Position numbers and translations under genes: made by a program. A stretch of DNA of 64,000 nucleotides, taken from the NCBI GenBank assembly GCA_030078075.1, contig CP119655.1, positions 241,001 through 305,000 of the forward strand, written 5' to 3'. Origin of the DNA: Crithidia sp. LVH-60A. Its lineage: Eukaryota > Euglenozoa > Kinetoplastea > Trypanosomatida > Trypanosomatidae. This document shows positions 1 to 11,792 of this stretch, one piece after another (position 1 is the first letter of the stretch; each line of letters opens with the position of its first letter). The notes below the pieces were generated by a model. That model was given only the letters and a program-made list of their open reading frames with translations. It searched no databases and was not told the origin of the DNA.

Positions 1-1197
1 AAAGATGTCTTATCGCTGATAATGTTTTTTCTTCATTTCAGATTTACTTTAACGGTCCTCGCACACAAGCTACTGTCCGTTTGTTTCTCTGTTTCTTTGA
101 TTTCTTTTTTTTTCTCTGCTGTTCACTCTTTCCTTTACGGCCCAAATAGGCAGCTGTTTCCTTTACCCTCTTCAAGGCATACATCATCACCCGCACCGAC
201 AAGGTTCGCAGAACAACAAACCAGAAGGATAAACGCCGTAAAGAGCAACAGCACACGGCAAAAGAGATCCACATCATTCTCACGTAGACATCAGCACGCT
301 ACCGTGCAGCCAGGAGAGAGAAAAGAAAAAAGAGAGGGCCGCGACGCCGCAAACCTCAGCGACGACGCCAACGTTTTCCCCTTTTTCCCGCTCCCTTCAC
401 TCTTCTCTCCTTCAACACGGAGGAGAAAAAGTCTTCTCGTGTTCTGTGCAAACTCACCGAGAGCACGCAAAAAAGAGTCGCAAACACTCACGCACGACAC
501 ACACTCACGCACGCACCGAAATGAAACGTGCGCGTGTGAGGTCCGCACAGGCGGTACACCGCAGAAGTGTCGTCGAAAAGAACACAAAGAACAGTCCTAA
601 CAGAAAAAAAAAAAAACAAAATACAGTAACAAAAACGTTTTGTTTTGTTTTCTTGTGCCTTAGGTTCACAAGAGAAGACCAGGGAACAGTGTAAAAGCAA
701 GGTGTATTGAGAGGGCGGGAAAAGGGGGAAGTGTCGAGCAGTGACGAAAGCAAAAGTCCAGAGAATAATAAAAAAAGTTTTTAGAGAAGTATTGGGAATA
801 CCAATGCAAGACACAAACTGAAAAAAAACTGGAGTCATTAGACTCGTTTCACAAGCATGGAGCGGCGCGTAACGCTCAATACGGAAAACTTTAAAAATGT
901 GAGAAACCAAAGAAAAGCAAAACATGAGGGACGTCGCAAGCATTGCTGGAAAGTCAACCATCCACCTTCACGCCTGTATCACCCGACTGGCAGTTGAGGT
1001 GGTCCACTGCCCGTCGACGCACATGCTCCAGTGAGGACGCCACACCAGTCTATGCTTTTCTTTTTTTTTTCCTTTTTCCACTTTGCAAACTGTAGCGCTG
1101 GGGTCTAACGCGCGCCGTCACCACCTCCCCAGCATCAGCTGCTGCGAGAGCGGTGCACTCTGTCTTTCTTCCCTTCTCTTTTTTCTTTTTAATTTTC
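1..1197. other. Non-coding 3' flank of the aconitase gene
   Basis: I see no convincing gene here. The open frames are low-complexity, Arg/Ser/Lys-rich on both strands and resemble no family. Adenine runs on the top strand (for example 603-616 and 770-778) are pyrimidine tracts on the transcribed minus strand. This fits the 3' UTR of aconitase followed by the trans-splice region of a gene lying beyond the left edge. Confidence 0.6.
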
Positions 1198-3888
1198 CTA
1201 CTCAATCTTGGTGCGGAGCACATAGTTGAGGATGCCGCCGTTCTCCACGTACTTCACCTCCATCTCGGTGTCGATGCGAAGGATCGCCGTGAAGGTCTTG
1301 CCGTCGTCGCAGCGCACCTGAATCTCCTGGCGCGGACGCAGCTCACCGGAGAAGTCCATCGAGAACTTCTCCTTGCCCGTCAGGCCGAGCGTGTGCGCGT
1401 TCTCGCCGTCCTTGAACTGCAGGGGCACGATGCCCATGCCGACCAGGTTGGACCGGTGAATGCGCTCAAAGCTCTCCGCAATGACAGACTTCACGCCCTG
1501 CAGGAAGGGGCCCTTGGCGGCCCAGTCACGCGACGACCCGCTGCCGTACTCCTTGCCAGCAAGAATCACGGTGGGCACGTTCTCGGCCTTGTACTTCATC
1601 GCCGCATCAAAGATGAACATCTTCTCGCCCGTCGGGTGGTAGACGGTGTAGGGGCCCGTCTGGCCCTCGCCGACGAGACGGTTGCCGAGGCGGGTGTTCG
1701 CGAAGGTGCCGCGCACCATGATCTCATCGTTACCGCGGCGCGAGCCGTAGGTGTTGAAGTCCTTCCGCTCCACCCCGTGCTCCTTCAGGAACTTCGCGGC
1801 CGGCGAGTCCTTGGCGATGTTGCCAGCTGGTGAGATGTGGTCGGTGGTGATGGAGTCCCCAAAGAGGGCAATGCAGGCGGCGTTGTCGATGCTCTTCACA
1901 CCCGGCGGCGTCTTGGTCATGCCATCGAAGTAGGGCGGGTTGTGGATGTAGGTGGACTTGGGGTCCCACTGGTAGAACTCGCCCTCCTCCACCTTCAGCG
2001 CGTTCCACTGCTCATTCATCGTCGAGATGTGAGCGTAGACCTGCTTGAAGAGGTCCGGCGTGACGCACTTGTTCACCACCGCGGCAATCTCCTCGTTCGT
2101 GGGCCAGATGTCGCGCAGGTAGACGCCGTTCGCGATCGGCTCCTTCGCGAAGTCGATGTTCGTGCGGCCGGCAAGCGCGAAGGCCACGACGAGCGGCGGG
2201 GAGGCGAGGTAGTTGGCGGCCGTCAGCGGGTGGATGCGCGCCTCGAAGTTGCGGTTGCCCGAGAGCACCGCGGCGGCGACGAAGTTGTTGTCCGTGATGC
2301 ACTTGGACACCTCCGGCGCGATCTCGCCCGAGTTACCGATGCAGGTCATGCAGCCGTAGCCGGTGGCCTGGAAGCCCAGAGCGTCGAAGCTCTTCTGAAG
2401 GCCGGAGTTCTCGAGGTACTTGGTCACGACGTGCGAGCCAGGGGAGAGCGAGGTCTTGATCCCCGGTGGCACCTTCAGACCCTTGGCGAGCGCCTTCTCC
2501 GCCACGAGACCAGCCGCCACGAGCACGTTCGGGTTCGACGTGTTGGTGCACGACGTGATGGATGCGATGACGACGCTGCCGTGCTCCATCGTGGCCTCCT
2601 CCCCGTTCACCGTGTACTTCACCTTCTTGCCGTGCTCGGCCTCTGGAATGCCGAAGCCCTTGAAGCCGCTCTTGGCTGACATGCAGGCCTTGAAGTCCTT
2701 GGAGAGGTCGGTGAGGGCGACGTTGTCGTGCGGCCGCTTCGGGCCGGCAACACAGGGCACCACCGTCGACAGGTCCAGCTCCAGGTGCTGCGAGTACTCG
2801 ATCTTCTCGTTGCCGGTGCGGTAGAGGCCGACCGCCTTGGCGTAGTCCTCGATGCGGGCCACGTGCTCGGCGGAGCGGTTCGTGTTCTTGAGGTAGTTGA
2901 TCGTCTCGCTGTCGATCGGGAAGTAGCCCGTCGTGGCGCCGTACTCGGGGGCCATGTTCGCCAGGGTGGCGCGATCAGCCAGCGACAGCGCATCAACGCC
3001 GGGGCCGTAGAACTCGACGAACTTGCCCACCACACCGAGCTTGCGGAGGTTGCGCACGACGGTGAGGACGAGATCGGTGGCGGTGCAGCCCTCCGGCAGC
3101 TTGCCGGTGAACTTGTAGCCCACCACCTGCGGCAGCACCATGGAGAGCGACTGGCCCAGCATGCCAGCCTCAGCCTCGATGCCGCCAACACCCCAGCCCA
3201 CCACACCAAGGCCGTTGATCATCGTCGTGTGGGAGTCGGTGCCGACCACGGAGTCGGGGTAGAGAACGCCGTCCGAGTTGAAGACGACACGGGCGAGGTA
3301 CTCGAGGTTCACCTGGTGCACAATGCCCGAGCCAGGCGGGACGATGAGAAGGTTGTCGAAGGCCTTCGAGCCCCACTTCAGGAACTCGAAGCGCTCGTGG
3401 TTGCGGTACATCTCGATGTCCTGGTTCTTCTGCACGGCGTCCGCCTCACCAGCGCAGTCCACCTGCACGGAGTGGTCCACGACAAGGTTCACAGGGATCT
3501 GCGGGTTGATGCGGAGCGGGTTGCCACCCAGCCGCTTCGTCGCGTCACGCATGGCGGCGAGATCGACGACGCAGGGCACACCGGTAAAGTCCTGAAGCAC
3601 GACACGCGCCGGCTTGAAGGGAATCTCAATTCCCTTAGTGCAGTTGTTCTTCCAGTCGAAGATGTTCTCCACCGTCTTGGACGTCACGTCAAACTCGTCG
3701 CAGTTGCGCACCGCCGACTCGAGCAGGACGCGGATGCTGAAGGGCAGGTGCTCGTACTTGGAGTCGATCTCGTTGATTTTGTAGTACTTGGCGCTGCCGC
3801 CATCGGCCTGGAGAAGACCGAGGTACTTGGCGTTGAAGGGGTTCGGCTGGGGGCCCTTCTTGGCCAGCTGAATGGCGGTGCGGAACAT
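1198..3888 (-). CDS. ACO: Aconitate hydratase (aconitase)
   Basis: This 896-residue enzyme interconverts citrate and isocitrate in the TCA cycle through a [4Fe-4S] cluster. The length and organisation match the IRP1/aconitase A family. The three cluster cysteines are visible: Cys447 in [10 protein letters not shown], and Cys513 and Cys516 in [10 protein letters not shown]. Their spacing (66 and 3) equals that of human IRP1 (437, 503, 506). The C-terminal swivel domain carries the substrate-binding stretch [13 protein letters not shown]. The first residues ([12 protein letters not shown]) are basic and hydrophobic, like a short mitochondrial presequence; dual mitochondrial and cytosolic location is known for the trypanosome enzyme. 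The start is the first ATG in frame. It is the last gene of the minus-strand block inside the window. The frame is intact throughout. Confidence 0.97.
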   Translation of the reverse strand: MFRTAIQLAKKGPQPNPFNAKYLGLLQADGGSAKYYKINEIDSKYEHLPFSIRVLLESAVRNCDEFDVTSKTVENIFDWKNNCTKGIEIPFKPARVVLQDFTGVPCVVDLAAMRDATKRLGGNPLRINPQIPVNLVVDHSVQVDCAGEADAVQKNQDIEMYRNHERFEFLKWGSKAFDNLLIVPPGSGIVHQVNLEYLARVVFNSDGVLYPDSVVGTDSHTTMINGLGVVGWGVGGIEAEAGMLGQSLSMVLPQVVGYKFTGKLPEGCTATDLVLTVVRNLRKLGVVGKFVEFYGPGVDALSLADRATLANMAPEYGATTGYFPIDSETINYLKNTNRSAEHVARIEDYAKAVGLYRTGNEKIEYSQHLELDLSTVVPCVAGPKRPHDNVALTDLSKDFKACMSAKSGFKGFGIPEAEHGKKVKYTVNGEEATMEHGSVVIASITSCTNTSNPNVLVAAGLVAEKALAKGLKVPPGIKTSLSPGSHVVTKYLENSGLQKSFDALGFQATGYGCMTCIGNSGEIAPEVSKCITDNNFVAAAVLSGNRNFEARIHPLTAANYLASPPLVVAFALAGRTNIDFAKEPIANGVYLRDIWPTNEEIAAVVNKCVTPDLFKQVYAHISTMNEQWNALKVEEGEFYQWDPKSTYIHNPPYFDGMTKTPPGVKSIDNAACIALFGDSITTDHISPAGNIAKDSPAAKFLKEHGVERKDFNTYGSRRGNDEIMVRGTFANTRLGNRLVGEGQTGPYTVYHPTGEKMFIFDAAMKYKAENVPTVILAGKEYGSGSSRDWAAKGPFLQGVKSVIAESFERIHRSNLVGMGIVPLQFKDGENAHTLGLTGKEKFSMDFSGELRPRQEIQVRCDDGKTFTAILRIDTEMEVKYVENGGILNYVLRTKIE

Positions 3889-4479
3889 CGTTGCGGCTTC
3901 CTATTTTTTTTTTTTAGGAAAAAAACAATAATAATAAACAGAGAGGGTTAAATAATTTTAAAATATTTCCTACTTCGTTTTTCGTGTGTGTGTGGTGACG
4001 GTCTAAGTCAATTAGTACTAAGGTGTTATAAGTGTGTGCCTCTGTGCGAAGGGAAGGGACGGGAAAGGGCAAATAATGAAAGAAAAGGAAGAGAAGGAGA
4101 GAAAGTAGAGAGGGAGCCCAGAAGGCGACAAAGTGGAAAGAGGTGGAAAATGGCCGGTAGGTTTGCAAAAAGCAATGGCCACTCAAGTTGCAGCTCCTGT
4201 CCTTGCTTTCATCTTTTTGTTTTTTTTTCTCGCATGAACAGCACGGATAATCGTGTTCTGGTGACAGCCACCAATCCGGTCTTTCGATACTCTTTTAGTC
4301 AAGCTGCACGCGAGCCCCATTTTTTTTTCTTTGATCCCGTGCAATGAGAGTGCGTTCCTCACCATCTACCTGATCTTGAAATGAAAACAGCACCGACTTC
4401 AATGAAAAAAAAGCAGATCAGCGATGCGCACTCATGCTTCGTCCTGCGGCAGCACCGCAACACACCCAGCATGCGAGCC
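3889..4479. other. Intergenic region, aconitase 5' side
   Basis: There is no gene. Positions 4042-4146 are almost pure purine on the top strand, so a strong polypyrimidine tract on the minus strand. Such tracts drive spliced-leader addition in trypanosomatids, and the acceptor for aconitase should lie between this tract and position 3889. The part nearer 4479 is the 3' UTR of the upstream coiled-coil gene. Confidence 0.6.
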
Positions 4480-6839
4480 TCAACGAGACGCCTTTGCCTC
4501 CTTTGCCTCCCGCAGCTGATGATGCAGCGACTCCAGCTGGCTGCCATACAGCTTCACCATTTCCGTGCTGCGGCGCCGCTCCGCCGCGACGTCCTGCTGT
4601 GCCCGCTCCAGTGCCGCCTCGTAGCGCAGTCGCACCTGTGTCGCCTCCTCCCCATAACTCTCCACCTGTGCAAGGAGGGCGGCCTCGCGGTGCTCGTGCG
4701 CCTTCACGGCGCGCCGCAGACGCTCCACCTCCTCAGCAGAGAGAGCGGCAACAGCGGAGTTGGGAAGGACACGCGAGGACGCCGCGCTTGTGGCCGCACT
4801 GCTCAGGCGCACGTTCTCTTCGCGCAGCCGAGCAGCCTGCCGACGCGTGTAGCGCAGCTCCTCCTGCGACTGCTCCACCGTGCGCACGAGCTCCTCGACC
4901 TGGTCGAGCGCCTCGCGACGCTGCTGGGACTGGCGCGTCATCTCCTCCTCCCAGTGGCGCTCCGCCGTGCGAAGACGCTCGCGCCAGTAGGCCTCGACGG
5001 CGTGCACCTGTCGCGCCACCTCCACCTCCGTACTCGTAGGAGCAGCACCAGCGACGAGAGCACCATCAACGCGCGTCAAGGCAGAAGGTGCGACAGCGGT
5101 AGTGGCGGTGGCAGTGCTTATAGCAGAGGACGGGTGCAGTCCCACCGCTGGTGCTCGCACCGCCGCCTCTAAGCGCGCCGTCAAGTCGCGGTTCTCTTCG
5201 CGTAGGGCGTCCAGCGTGGACTGGAACTGCGACCGGCGACGACGCTCATCGACTTTGTAGTCGGCCACGAGAGCGGCGGCCCGCACCTCGGCGGCGGCAG
5301 CGACCTGCTGCTCAGCGAGACGTGCGCGCTGCTCGGCCACCTCTAATCGTGCGTGAAGCGCAGCGACTTCGCTTGTGTGCGCCTCTGCAGCCTCGTAAGA
5401 AACGAGAGCCTGCAGGGCAGCTGCTGTGGACTCTGGCGAGAGGGCATCCCCATCAGGGAGGAAAGTTGGGACAAGCCGAGCGTTCTGCACACCGTCGTCT
5501 GAGGCTGCGATGAGGGCTGAGCTCCCTCTCCCACCTACGAGAGAAGCAGAAGAGGCAGTGGGAGTGTTCGTTGCATCGCGTCCCTTCTCGTGGCTGAACA
5601 TGGGAAGCACGTCGAGGTGCACCACCATAAGAGGACCCACGCCATCCACAAACACGGCGCTGTTGCTGCTATTTTCCTGCTGGAGAGGACGCTGGATGCT
5701 GTGGTGCAGCACCCGACCCTTTGCTAGCTTCTTTGGCAGATCGAGAGCGCTTGTGGTGGTTGTCAGGGAATGCCGACGGCGAGGACGTGGCGGAGGCCTC
5801 CGCGGAGGACCTGGAAGGAGAAGGCGGTGAGCGGCGATGGCGGTGGTGTCGGCGATGCGAGCTGCTGTGCCGCGCAGCGGGAGGTCGAGAGCCACATGGA
5901 GGTTGAGTCGTGTTGGTGCTGCTGTGGCAACGGTGGCGGCCGGTCGATGCGCGTTGACCGCGCCGACGGTGGTGACGAGGAGGCCGATGAACTGGAAGAG
6001 GAAGAAGATGCAGACGGGGAAGCCTGCTGCTGGTTGCTGTCTCGACGGTACCGCTCTGCATTTCTGTCTCGTACTGATGTTGCTGAGACCCACGTCTTTG
6101 TGCGCGTGTCGGTCTGCGACGGCAACTGCACCGACAGCGACGACGCACCCGACGCGCTCCGCTGATCCTCTGTGACTTCTTCAGGTGGAGCGCTGACGAA
6201 GGCGGCGTGCGACGGGATGGACGTCGCGGCAATTTCCTCAATCGAGGGCTGCGAGAGAGAGGCGACGGCTGTACAGCGACGTGGAGTCTCTGTTACGTGG
6301 GTAAAGGCGGTTGTCGAGCACGCGTGGGGACGGCGCCTCGGTCGTGGCGTCGGGTTGCAGCTCGATGGCCTCCACCATCCACGGCCGGGACACGTCGGCC
6401 GGGTTGCGAGCACGGTTGTGCGGGTGGCGGCGATGGCGGTGATGCGGCGCTCTTCGCGCGTCCGTGCAGCGCCGCACTCTCCTCTCCCTCCTCTTCTCCG
6501 TCCGTCTCCCCTTCCCCCAAGTCCACCGCCACCGCCCTCTCCCGCGCGGGCACGAAGTCTTCAAAGAGCCACACAGCGGGGGAGTGAAGTGCCTCCGCGT
6601 GTCGATGCCACAGTGAAGCGCGGGTCGCTGCTGCTGCTGCTGCTGGGCCGGGTGGCGTACAGCGGTGGACTCGACGACGGCGGTGCTGTGTGTGCATCGT
6701 GCTCGGGAAGTGTCGCAGAGCGGGCGATGGCGTGTGTGCGGTGGGTAACGACAGCTGACTCACTACCGCCGCCGCTGTGCGAGCGGGGAAGGTTGCCTCT
6801 CGGTTTTCTCTCCATTGCCGCTGCGGCGCTCTGTTTCAT
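4480..6839 (-). CDS. Long coiled-coil protein, unknown function; reading frame disturbed
   Basis: I do not recognise this protein. Coding-like sequence runs from the ATG at 6839 to the stop at 4480 but moves between frames about five times. The segments are roughly 6839-6600 (starts MKQSAAAAMERKPRGN), 6600-6430 (contains SPAVWLFEDFVPARE), 6410-6250 (contains ADVSRPWMVEAIELQP), 6300-5830 (contains SQPSIEEIAATSIPSH), 5830-5730 and 5725-4480. The N-terminal half is Ser/Pro/Arg-rich and disordered. The last roughly 300 residues are a long Ala/Arg/Glu coiled coil (for example AEQRARLAEQQVAAAAEVR) ending in KEAKASR. Each frame change is in the +1 sense. At about 5735-5740 the shift fits AAA read for AA. 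This suggests an intact gene with sequencing insertions, though an old pseudogene is possible. A structural or cytoskeletal role is only a guess. Confidence 0.65.
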
Positions 6840-8321
6840 GCTCCGAGTCTTCTCTATGTGTAAGTGTAAGAAGCCAGACTAGTAATAGTAAAAAAAAAAT
6901 GGAAACGTAAACCTCGTCAGCTGTATTCTATAGTCTACGGAAGTACATACACTAAACAAAGACAAACAAAGGTAAAGGTACGGTTCTATGTGTGCCGAAT
7001 CGACGCAGGCTCTACCGTAATGGTTGGAAATGCGGTGCTCTCTTGCCTCCTTCCGCTCCACGTATGTTACGTGCGTTTGCGCTGTGCCGCTTCACCGTTG
7101 AGTGGAGGAAGTATATTTCGCACTCCACGCGCAGTGCTGTAGGAGAAAAGATCGCGTTGTTTTTTGCGAGCAGAAAAGTAGAAAGAAAAGAGGGGTGGCT
7201 TTCGCGAGTAGAAGAAAAAAAGAAAAACAGAGAGCATAAAACCTTCGTTGAGCACAGGGACGTGCTTTTCACCTTGTCTGAGCCTCACAGTGTCCTGTCC
7301 CTCCTCTACGCCATCGCACCGAAAAGCACAAGGACAAGGCAAAGATGAAAACCGAAAGACTCTCAATTTCTTCTCTCAGTCGCTTTCCTCTTTATGCGCC
7401 GTGTCGTCGTCCAAGGTCAAAAAAAAGAAAAAAAGAAGGCAGCTGCGCAGGTACCTTTTGTGAGTGTATGTGCGTGGGTGGGGTGCAGCTTCTATCAGCC
7501 TTCGTCACCCCCAAATAAAGGCAAGGGGTCTCGACAGCTCACAAACCGTCTTTTGCCTTCCTCGTACGCCTGTGTGCGTCTTCGCCTCACTGCTGCTTTC
7601 TCCTTTTTTTCGCCCAAAAGTCGTGTTGCGTTAAACGCTTTTGTCTCGTTAGACGTTTTTTTTTCTTGCAATAAAGAAAACACCGCATCTCACGTCTCGG
7701 TATTGCACACAAACACACCACAACAAAAACAACCAAAAAAGGAAGACGCCTCTTTTCTACACCGCTCTTGGAGCAAACAACAGAGGGCCCTCCCATTATA
7801 CCGCAACACTACCACTACTACAGTAACGCCGTCGCGCGTGGAAGGCAAACGTTGACACCTCGCAGAAAACACATATTTTCTGGCGCTGTTAAGCCTCACG
7901 GCACAGAAAAAAAAGGACAAAACAAAAGAAGAAAAAATACCGGGAAAATTAAAGAAGGTGCAGCTGAGCTACTCGCAATTTGTTAGCACACAAAGGACAG
8001 CAGATGAGTTGAGCTCGCCGCTTCCGCAGCCCTACTTTTTCATTTTCTCTGCCTCCTGCTCCAGTCTCCTTCTCGATATGTGATGATAAACGTGCGTGTA
8101 TGCGTGTGCCGGTGTACATCGACTCTATGACAGTGGGGATGGCCTGCAGGCTCAGAAGCAGAACCAAAAAAAAAAAAAACTTGAAAAGCTACAAGCGTAT
8201 TTCTACACGGGGGACACAAAGAACACGGGGAGGAAGAAAAAAAACGATGGAGTTGCATCTTTCCACAAACTCTAAACGCTGGAGACAACAAGGAGCAGCC
8301 AACCACCAAAATCGTCGCTGC
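6840..8321. other. Intergenic region between the coiled-coil and RP2 genes
   Basis: About 1.5 kb without a gene I can support. It is rich in A runs and purine stretches on the top strand (7170-7250, 7415-7440, 7905-7945), so pyrimidine tracts for the minus-strand transcripts. It should hold the 5' UTR and splice acceptor of the coiled-coil gene and the 3' UTR of RP2. The small frames have biased Phe/Ser/Lys composition and are probably chance. Confidence 0.55.
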
Positions 8322-9845
8322 TTAAAAGTCGTCCTCGTCCTCGTCCACCTCGTACTTGTCATCCGCGTCGTGGGCGTCGCTCTCGTCGTCGAAGGAGGAG
8401 TACTCCTCGTTGTCAAGACCACCGGGGATGGCGGCGTGCGTCGCCACCGGCGCGGCTGCAGCCAGAGGAGCCGGCACCGTACCTAGGGCAGCCGCCTTCT
8501 TCGCTTGCGCAGCAGCTGCAGCCTTGTCGCTGTCGTCGTCACTCCCACTGCTCTCGCTGTCGCTCTCGACGTCCGACACGGAGGAGGAGTGCACGGAGGA
8601 GTGGTCGGCGCTGGATGAGGCGGCTCGGCCTTGTGGAGCAGCACTCACCGCAGCAGCAGCAGCAGCAGCGGCAACAACTGGCACCGCAGACACACCACCG
8701 GCCGCCCACACCTGCGCTCCGGTCTTGATGTCGTAGCTCTTGTTCTTCCCCGATTCGGAACTTGCGGCCGGCATAAGCTGCAGAGCCAACAGCTGCTCCA
8801 CCTCTGGCGGACACTCCGGCGTGCCGTAGCTGCCGCAGCGGTTCTCCATCTGCTGTCCATGGTCGGGGAAGTGCACCTGGAAGTGTGGCTGCGGCAAGCC
8901 GGGCTCGCTCGGCGTGAAGTCGTAGACGTGCACGAAGCGGTTCAATTTCGCGTCGAGACGGGCATCGGCGAACAGCTTGCGCAGACTCGGCAGGCGCAGG
9001 TGAAACGGGTAGAAGTGGACGTTGTGGCTCATTTCCACCACCGGGTCGGTTGTGGTGAAAATGTGAAGGTCGATGTTGACGCAGTCCCGCGTGCGAAGTT
9101 GCTTGCAGGCCACGTGCACCGTCATGTTCTTGCAGTTGCGCAGAAAGACGCTGCCCTCGCAGGCCGCGACAACGAGCTCGCCGCCTTCGCAGTCGTCCGC
9201 TGTCATGCTGTCCAGCTCGTCCAGCACAATCGTCTGACAGTCCGTCAGGCGGTCCAGCTGCACCTGCTGGCCGGTCACCTGCTGGTGGCGCACAAAGTGC
9301 CGACGCTTCCAGCCGGAGATGAAGTACGTAGAGTCCTCCGCGCCGGGCTGGTCGTGGTCCGATTTGTCGCCCTCTTCGTCGGCCGGCTCCTCCACTGCGA
9401 CTGCAGCCGCGGCAGAAGTTGGGGGCGGAGCCTGCTGGGTAGCGGCAGGTGGAGCGCTGCTGTCGCCACCTCCCTTCACCAGCGCAGTCAGACACGTGCA
9501 AGGCGCCGTCACGCCGAAGCGCTGCCGCAGATCGGCGCTGGTGTGCAGCGACGCCGCGCTCAGCCCCGCCTCGAGGCACAGCACACTCTCCGTGTACTGC
9601 AGCCCGAGAGCACGGATGTATTCCAGCACGATGCTCAGCTCCACCACGCCATTTGCCTTGGCCTCGATAAGCGCCGCGGACGGGGCAAAGCTGGGCTTGG
9701 CAGCACCGTTGCTGCTGTTGGAGGAGGACTGCACGGTCTGCAGGGCGGCCTCCATGATCATCGCCCGCATCTTGCCGTACTGACCGCTCGACTCCAACTT
9801 TTGACGGATGACGCGCTCCGTCTCCGCAGGATCGCTGGTGGCCAT
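8322..9845 (-). CDS. RP2: RP2-like protein: TOF-LisH plus TBCC domain
   Basis: A 507-residue protein starting MATSDPAETERVIRQKLE. I chose this ATG over an in-frame one 33 codons upstream because the upstream part is UTR-like (Arg/His/Asn) and a TOF-LisH motif starts here. The first roughly 80 residues resemble the TONNEAU1/OFD1/FOP LisH module. A TBCC beta-helix domain follows, containing QLRTRDCVNIDLHIF and YDFTPSEPG, which align with human RP2 QFRVRDC and DFTP. The conserved QxRxR stretch includes the arginine that stimulates Arl3 GTPase in RP2. The C-terminal third is Ala/Ser-rich and ends in a strongly acidic tail. T. brucei RP2 has the same TOF-LisH/TBCC layout and sits at the basal body and transitional fibres, where it supports flagellum formation. 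The frame is intact. Confidence 0.85.
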   Translation of the reverse strand: MATSDPAETERVIRQKLESSGQYGKMRAMIMEAALQTVQSSSNSSNGAAKPSFAPSAALIEAKANGVVELSIVLEYIRALGLQYTESVLCLEAGLSAASLHTSADLRQRFGVTAPCTCLTALVKGGGDSSAPPAATQQAPPPTSAAAAVAVEEPADEEGDKSDHDQPGAEDSTYFISGWKRRHFVRHQQVTGQQVQLDRLTDCQTIVLDELDSMTADDCEGGELVVAACEGSVFLRNCKNMTVHVACKQLRTRDCVNIDLHIFTTTDPVVEMSHNVHFYPFHLRLPSLRKLFADARLDAKLNRFVHVYDFTPSEPGLPQPHFQVHFPDHGQQMENRCGSYGTPECPPEVEQLLALQLMPAASSESGKNKSYDIKTGAQVWAAGGVSAVPVVAAAAAAAAVSAAPQGRAASSSADHSSVHSSSVSDVESDSESSGSDDDSDKAAAAAQAKKAAALGTVPAPLAAAAPVATHAAIPGGLDNEEYSSFDDESDAHDADDKYEVDEDEDDF

Positions 9846-11792
9846 TGTTGCGTTGTGTCGCCTTCTCCTCTGAAATGTGCAGTGTGCCACTCGGCTGTTG
9901 TGTGTGTTTTTGTGTGTGTTGTTTCCTCTCCGTCGTCGATGCACAGAATGGGTACCAGGGAGTCACCTAAAGTTCACCCGAACAAGTGGAGGAAAAGGGG
10001 CTGCACGGCAGTGCGGATTGTTTGACAGAGGGAGAAAAATAAGTCTTTGGACAGTCGGTAGTGATTACTGCAAGAAGAACAGCGACAAACAAAAAAATTC
10101 TAAGGAGAAAAGAGAGCTACAAGACGCGTAAGGCGATGGAGAAAATGAAAGCGGCGAAGAACAGGCGAGTGGGAACCAAAGGTCAATGCACAGATAATCC
10201 TTTTCTTTTCTCCGTTTTGTTTTTGTTTTTTGGTTCTTTCCGTCAACTAAAGCCGTGATAAAACAGAGCTGCAGATGCAGATAGGCGAGGGAGGAGCAAG
10301 GAGGGGAACAAGAAGGTAGGAGGTGCGATAAAGGTTTTCTCCCTTTTTGCCTGTGATTGCAGCTCAAAGAGAGGCAAACACACACACACGGACGGAGGAA
10401 AAGTAGAAGCCATAACCACACTTTCATCATCGATGCAAAACACATATTTTAACCATCGGACCTTTTTTTTCTTCTTCAAAGGGGCTCTGTTTTCCGCTCC
10501 CCCTTTTCGTTTGCTTGTTCCTGCACAGTGGAGCTGTAAGACATAGGTGCGAGAATAACACAACCACGCCGCAGCACTAGAGAACGAGCCTTTGTTAAAC
10601 ACCTCGCCAGCACAACTAGCTGCTTCTGTCTGCTCCCGCCGGCGCAAAGCGCACAAAGCAGTAAGTGAACCTCATCCGAGCAAAACACACGGCCGTAAGA
10701 AGCAGACTCGCACCCCTCATTTTTTATTAATACGTATTGTTAAGGGTTTTTTTTAAGTGTAACTTAAGTATAAAAGCCTTAAGACGCAAAAAGGGGAAAT
10801 CAGAAAAAAATGCAAAAGCGAAACAACACCGAACCTACTCTAAACAAAGAACAGAAAAACAGCAATAGAGAAAAAAAAGCACCCTTTTCTTTTCCTCCAT
10901 TGCATTAGCGAGGCACAACACCTCACGGAACCAGAAAACACAAACAAAACGTAAAAGCTGTGGGTTTTTTTGTTGTTCACAAAGAGTAGCTTAAAAATAA
11001 ATATATGCGGCATCGTACAAGAAGGGAGCAAACAAAATAAAAAGTGAGAGGAAATGAAGGTTCTATAGACCTTTTTTTTTAACACTGTACACTACACGAA
11101 TGCGACTTACACGGCCTTCTACACAAGCGTTAGCCTAGCATCTCTCAGAAACAGAAAGAGCGAGAACACTTCCTTTTTTTTTTCTCAGCTTCCGTCGCCA
11201 CGCCTTCGCTGGATCCATAAACTTACAAGGCAGGCAACAAAAGAAAAAAAAAGTACAACATGTGCAAGAGAAAAAAAGGAAAAGTTACATACTGTCAACG
11301 CACCTTCTTCTTCACACGCGCCGTACATTTTCTTCTTAAAGTGTGCCCCACCCACTATCACTCGGGGCACGTCAGACGTACACATAACGTAACATTTACT
11401 GGATACCATTCTCTCTTCACTTCAACCTATCAACTTGCGAAATAGCGAGGGGGAGCGAAGTGCATCGTTTGACTGTCAGCGTGTGCTAGGGACCGCACCC
11501 CGGAAAGGAAAAAAAAAACTATAAAGGAAGGTAGAGGAGCAGCTGCGGATGGCAAGAGAAGCGGGCAAGCATCCCCTACGCGTTGCAAAAAGAAAAAAAG
11601 GGGGGTTGAACAGTGTCACACTGAAAATGATGTTCACCACACCGTGATAAAATATTCTTGTTTTTTTTTTCATTCACTCTTTCGTTTCAACTTTTTTTTT
11701 TTTTTTCAAGTGAGCACTGCACTGCAGGTGCCTTTTTCATGTGGCCTACACGCACGATGCGCTGCGGGATTTCTCTTCCTCTAACGCGCAGA
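9846..11792. other. Intergenic region between RP2 and the TMEM135-like gene
   Basis: About 1.9 kb with no supportable gene. It is AT-rich with many A and T homopolymers (for example 11688-11707), a (CA) stretch at about 10379-10389 and purine-rich segments. The minus-strand frames here are Phe/Leu/Ser/Lys-rich and look like UTR. It should include the RP2 5' UTR and splice acceptor (towards 9846) and the TMEM135-like 3' UTR (towards 11792). Confidence 0.55.

Noticed and set aside
2728-3951. 407-codon open frame opposite aconitase
   Set aside because: A GC-rich antisense shadow of a fully conserved enzyme, with no domain of its own.
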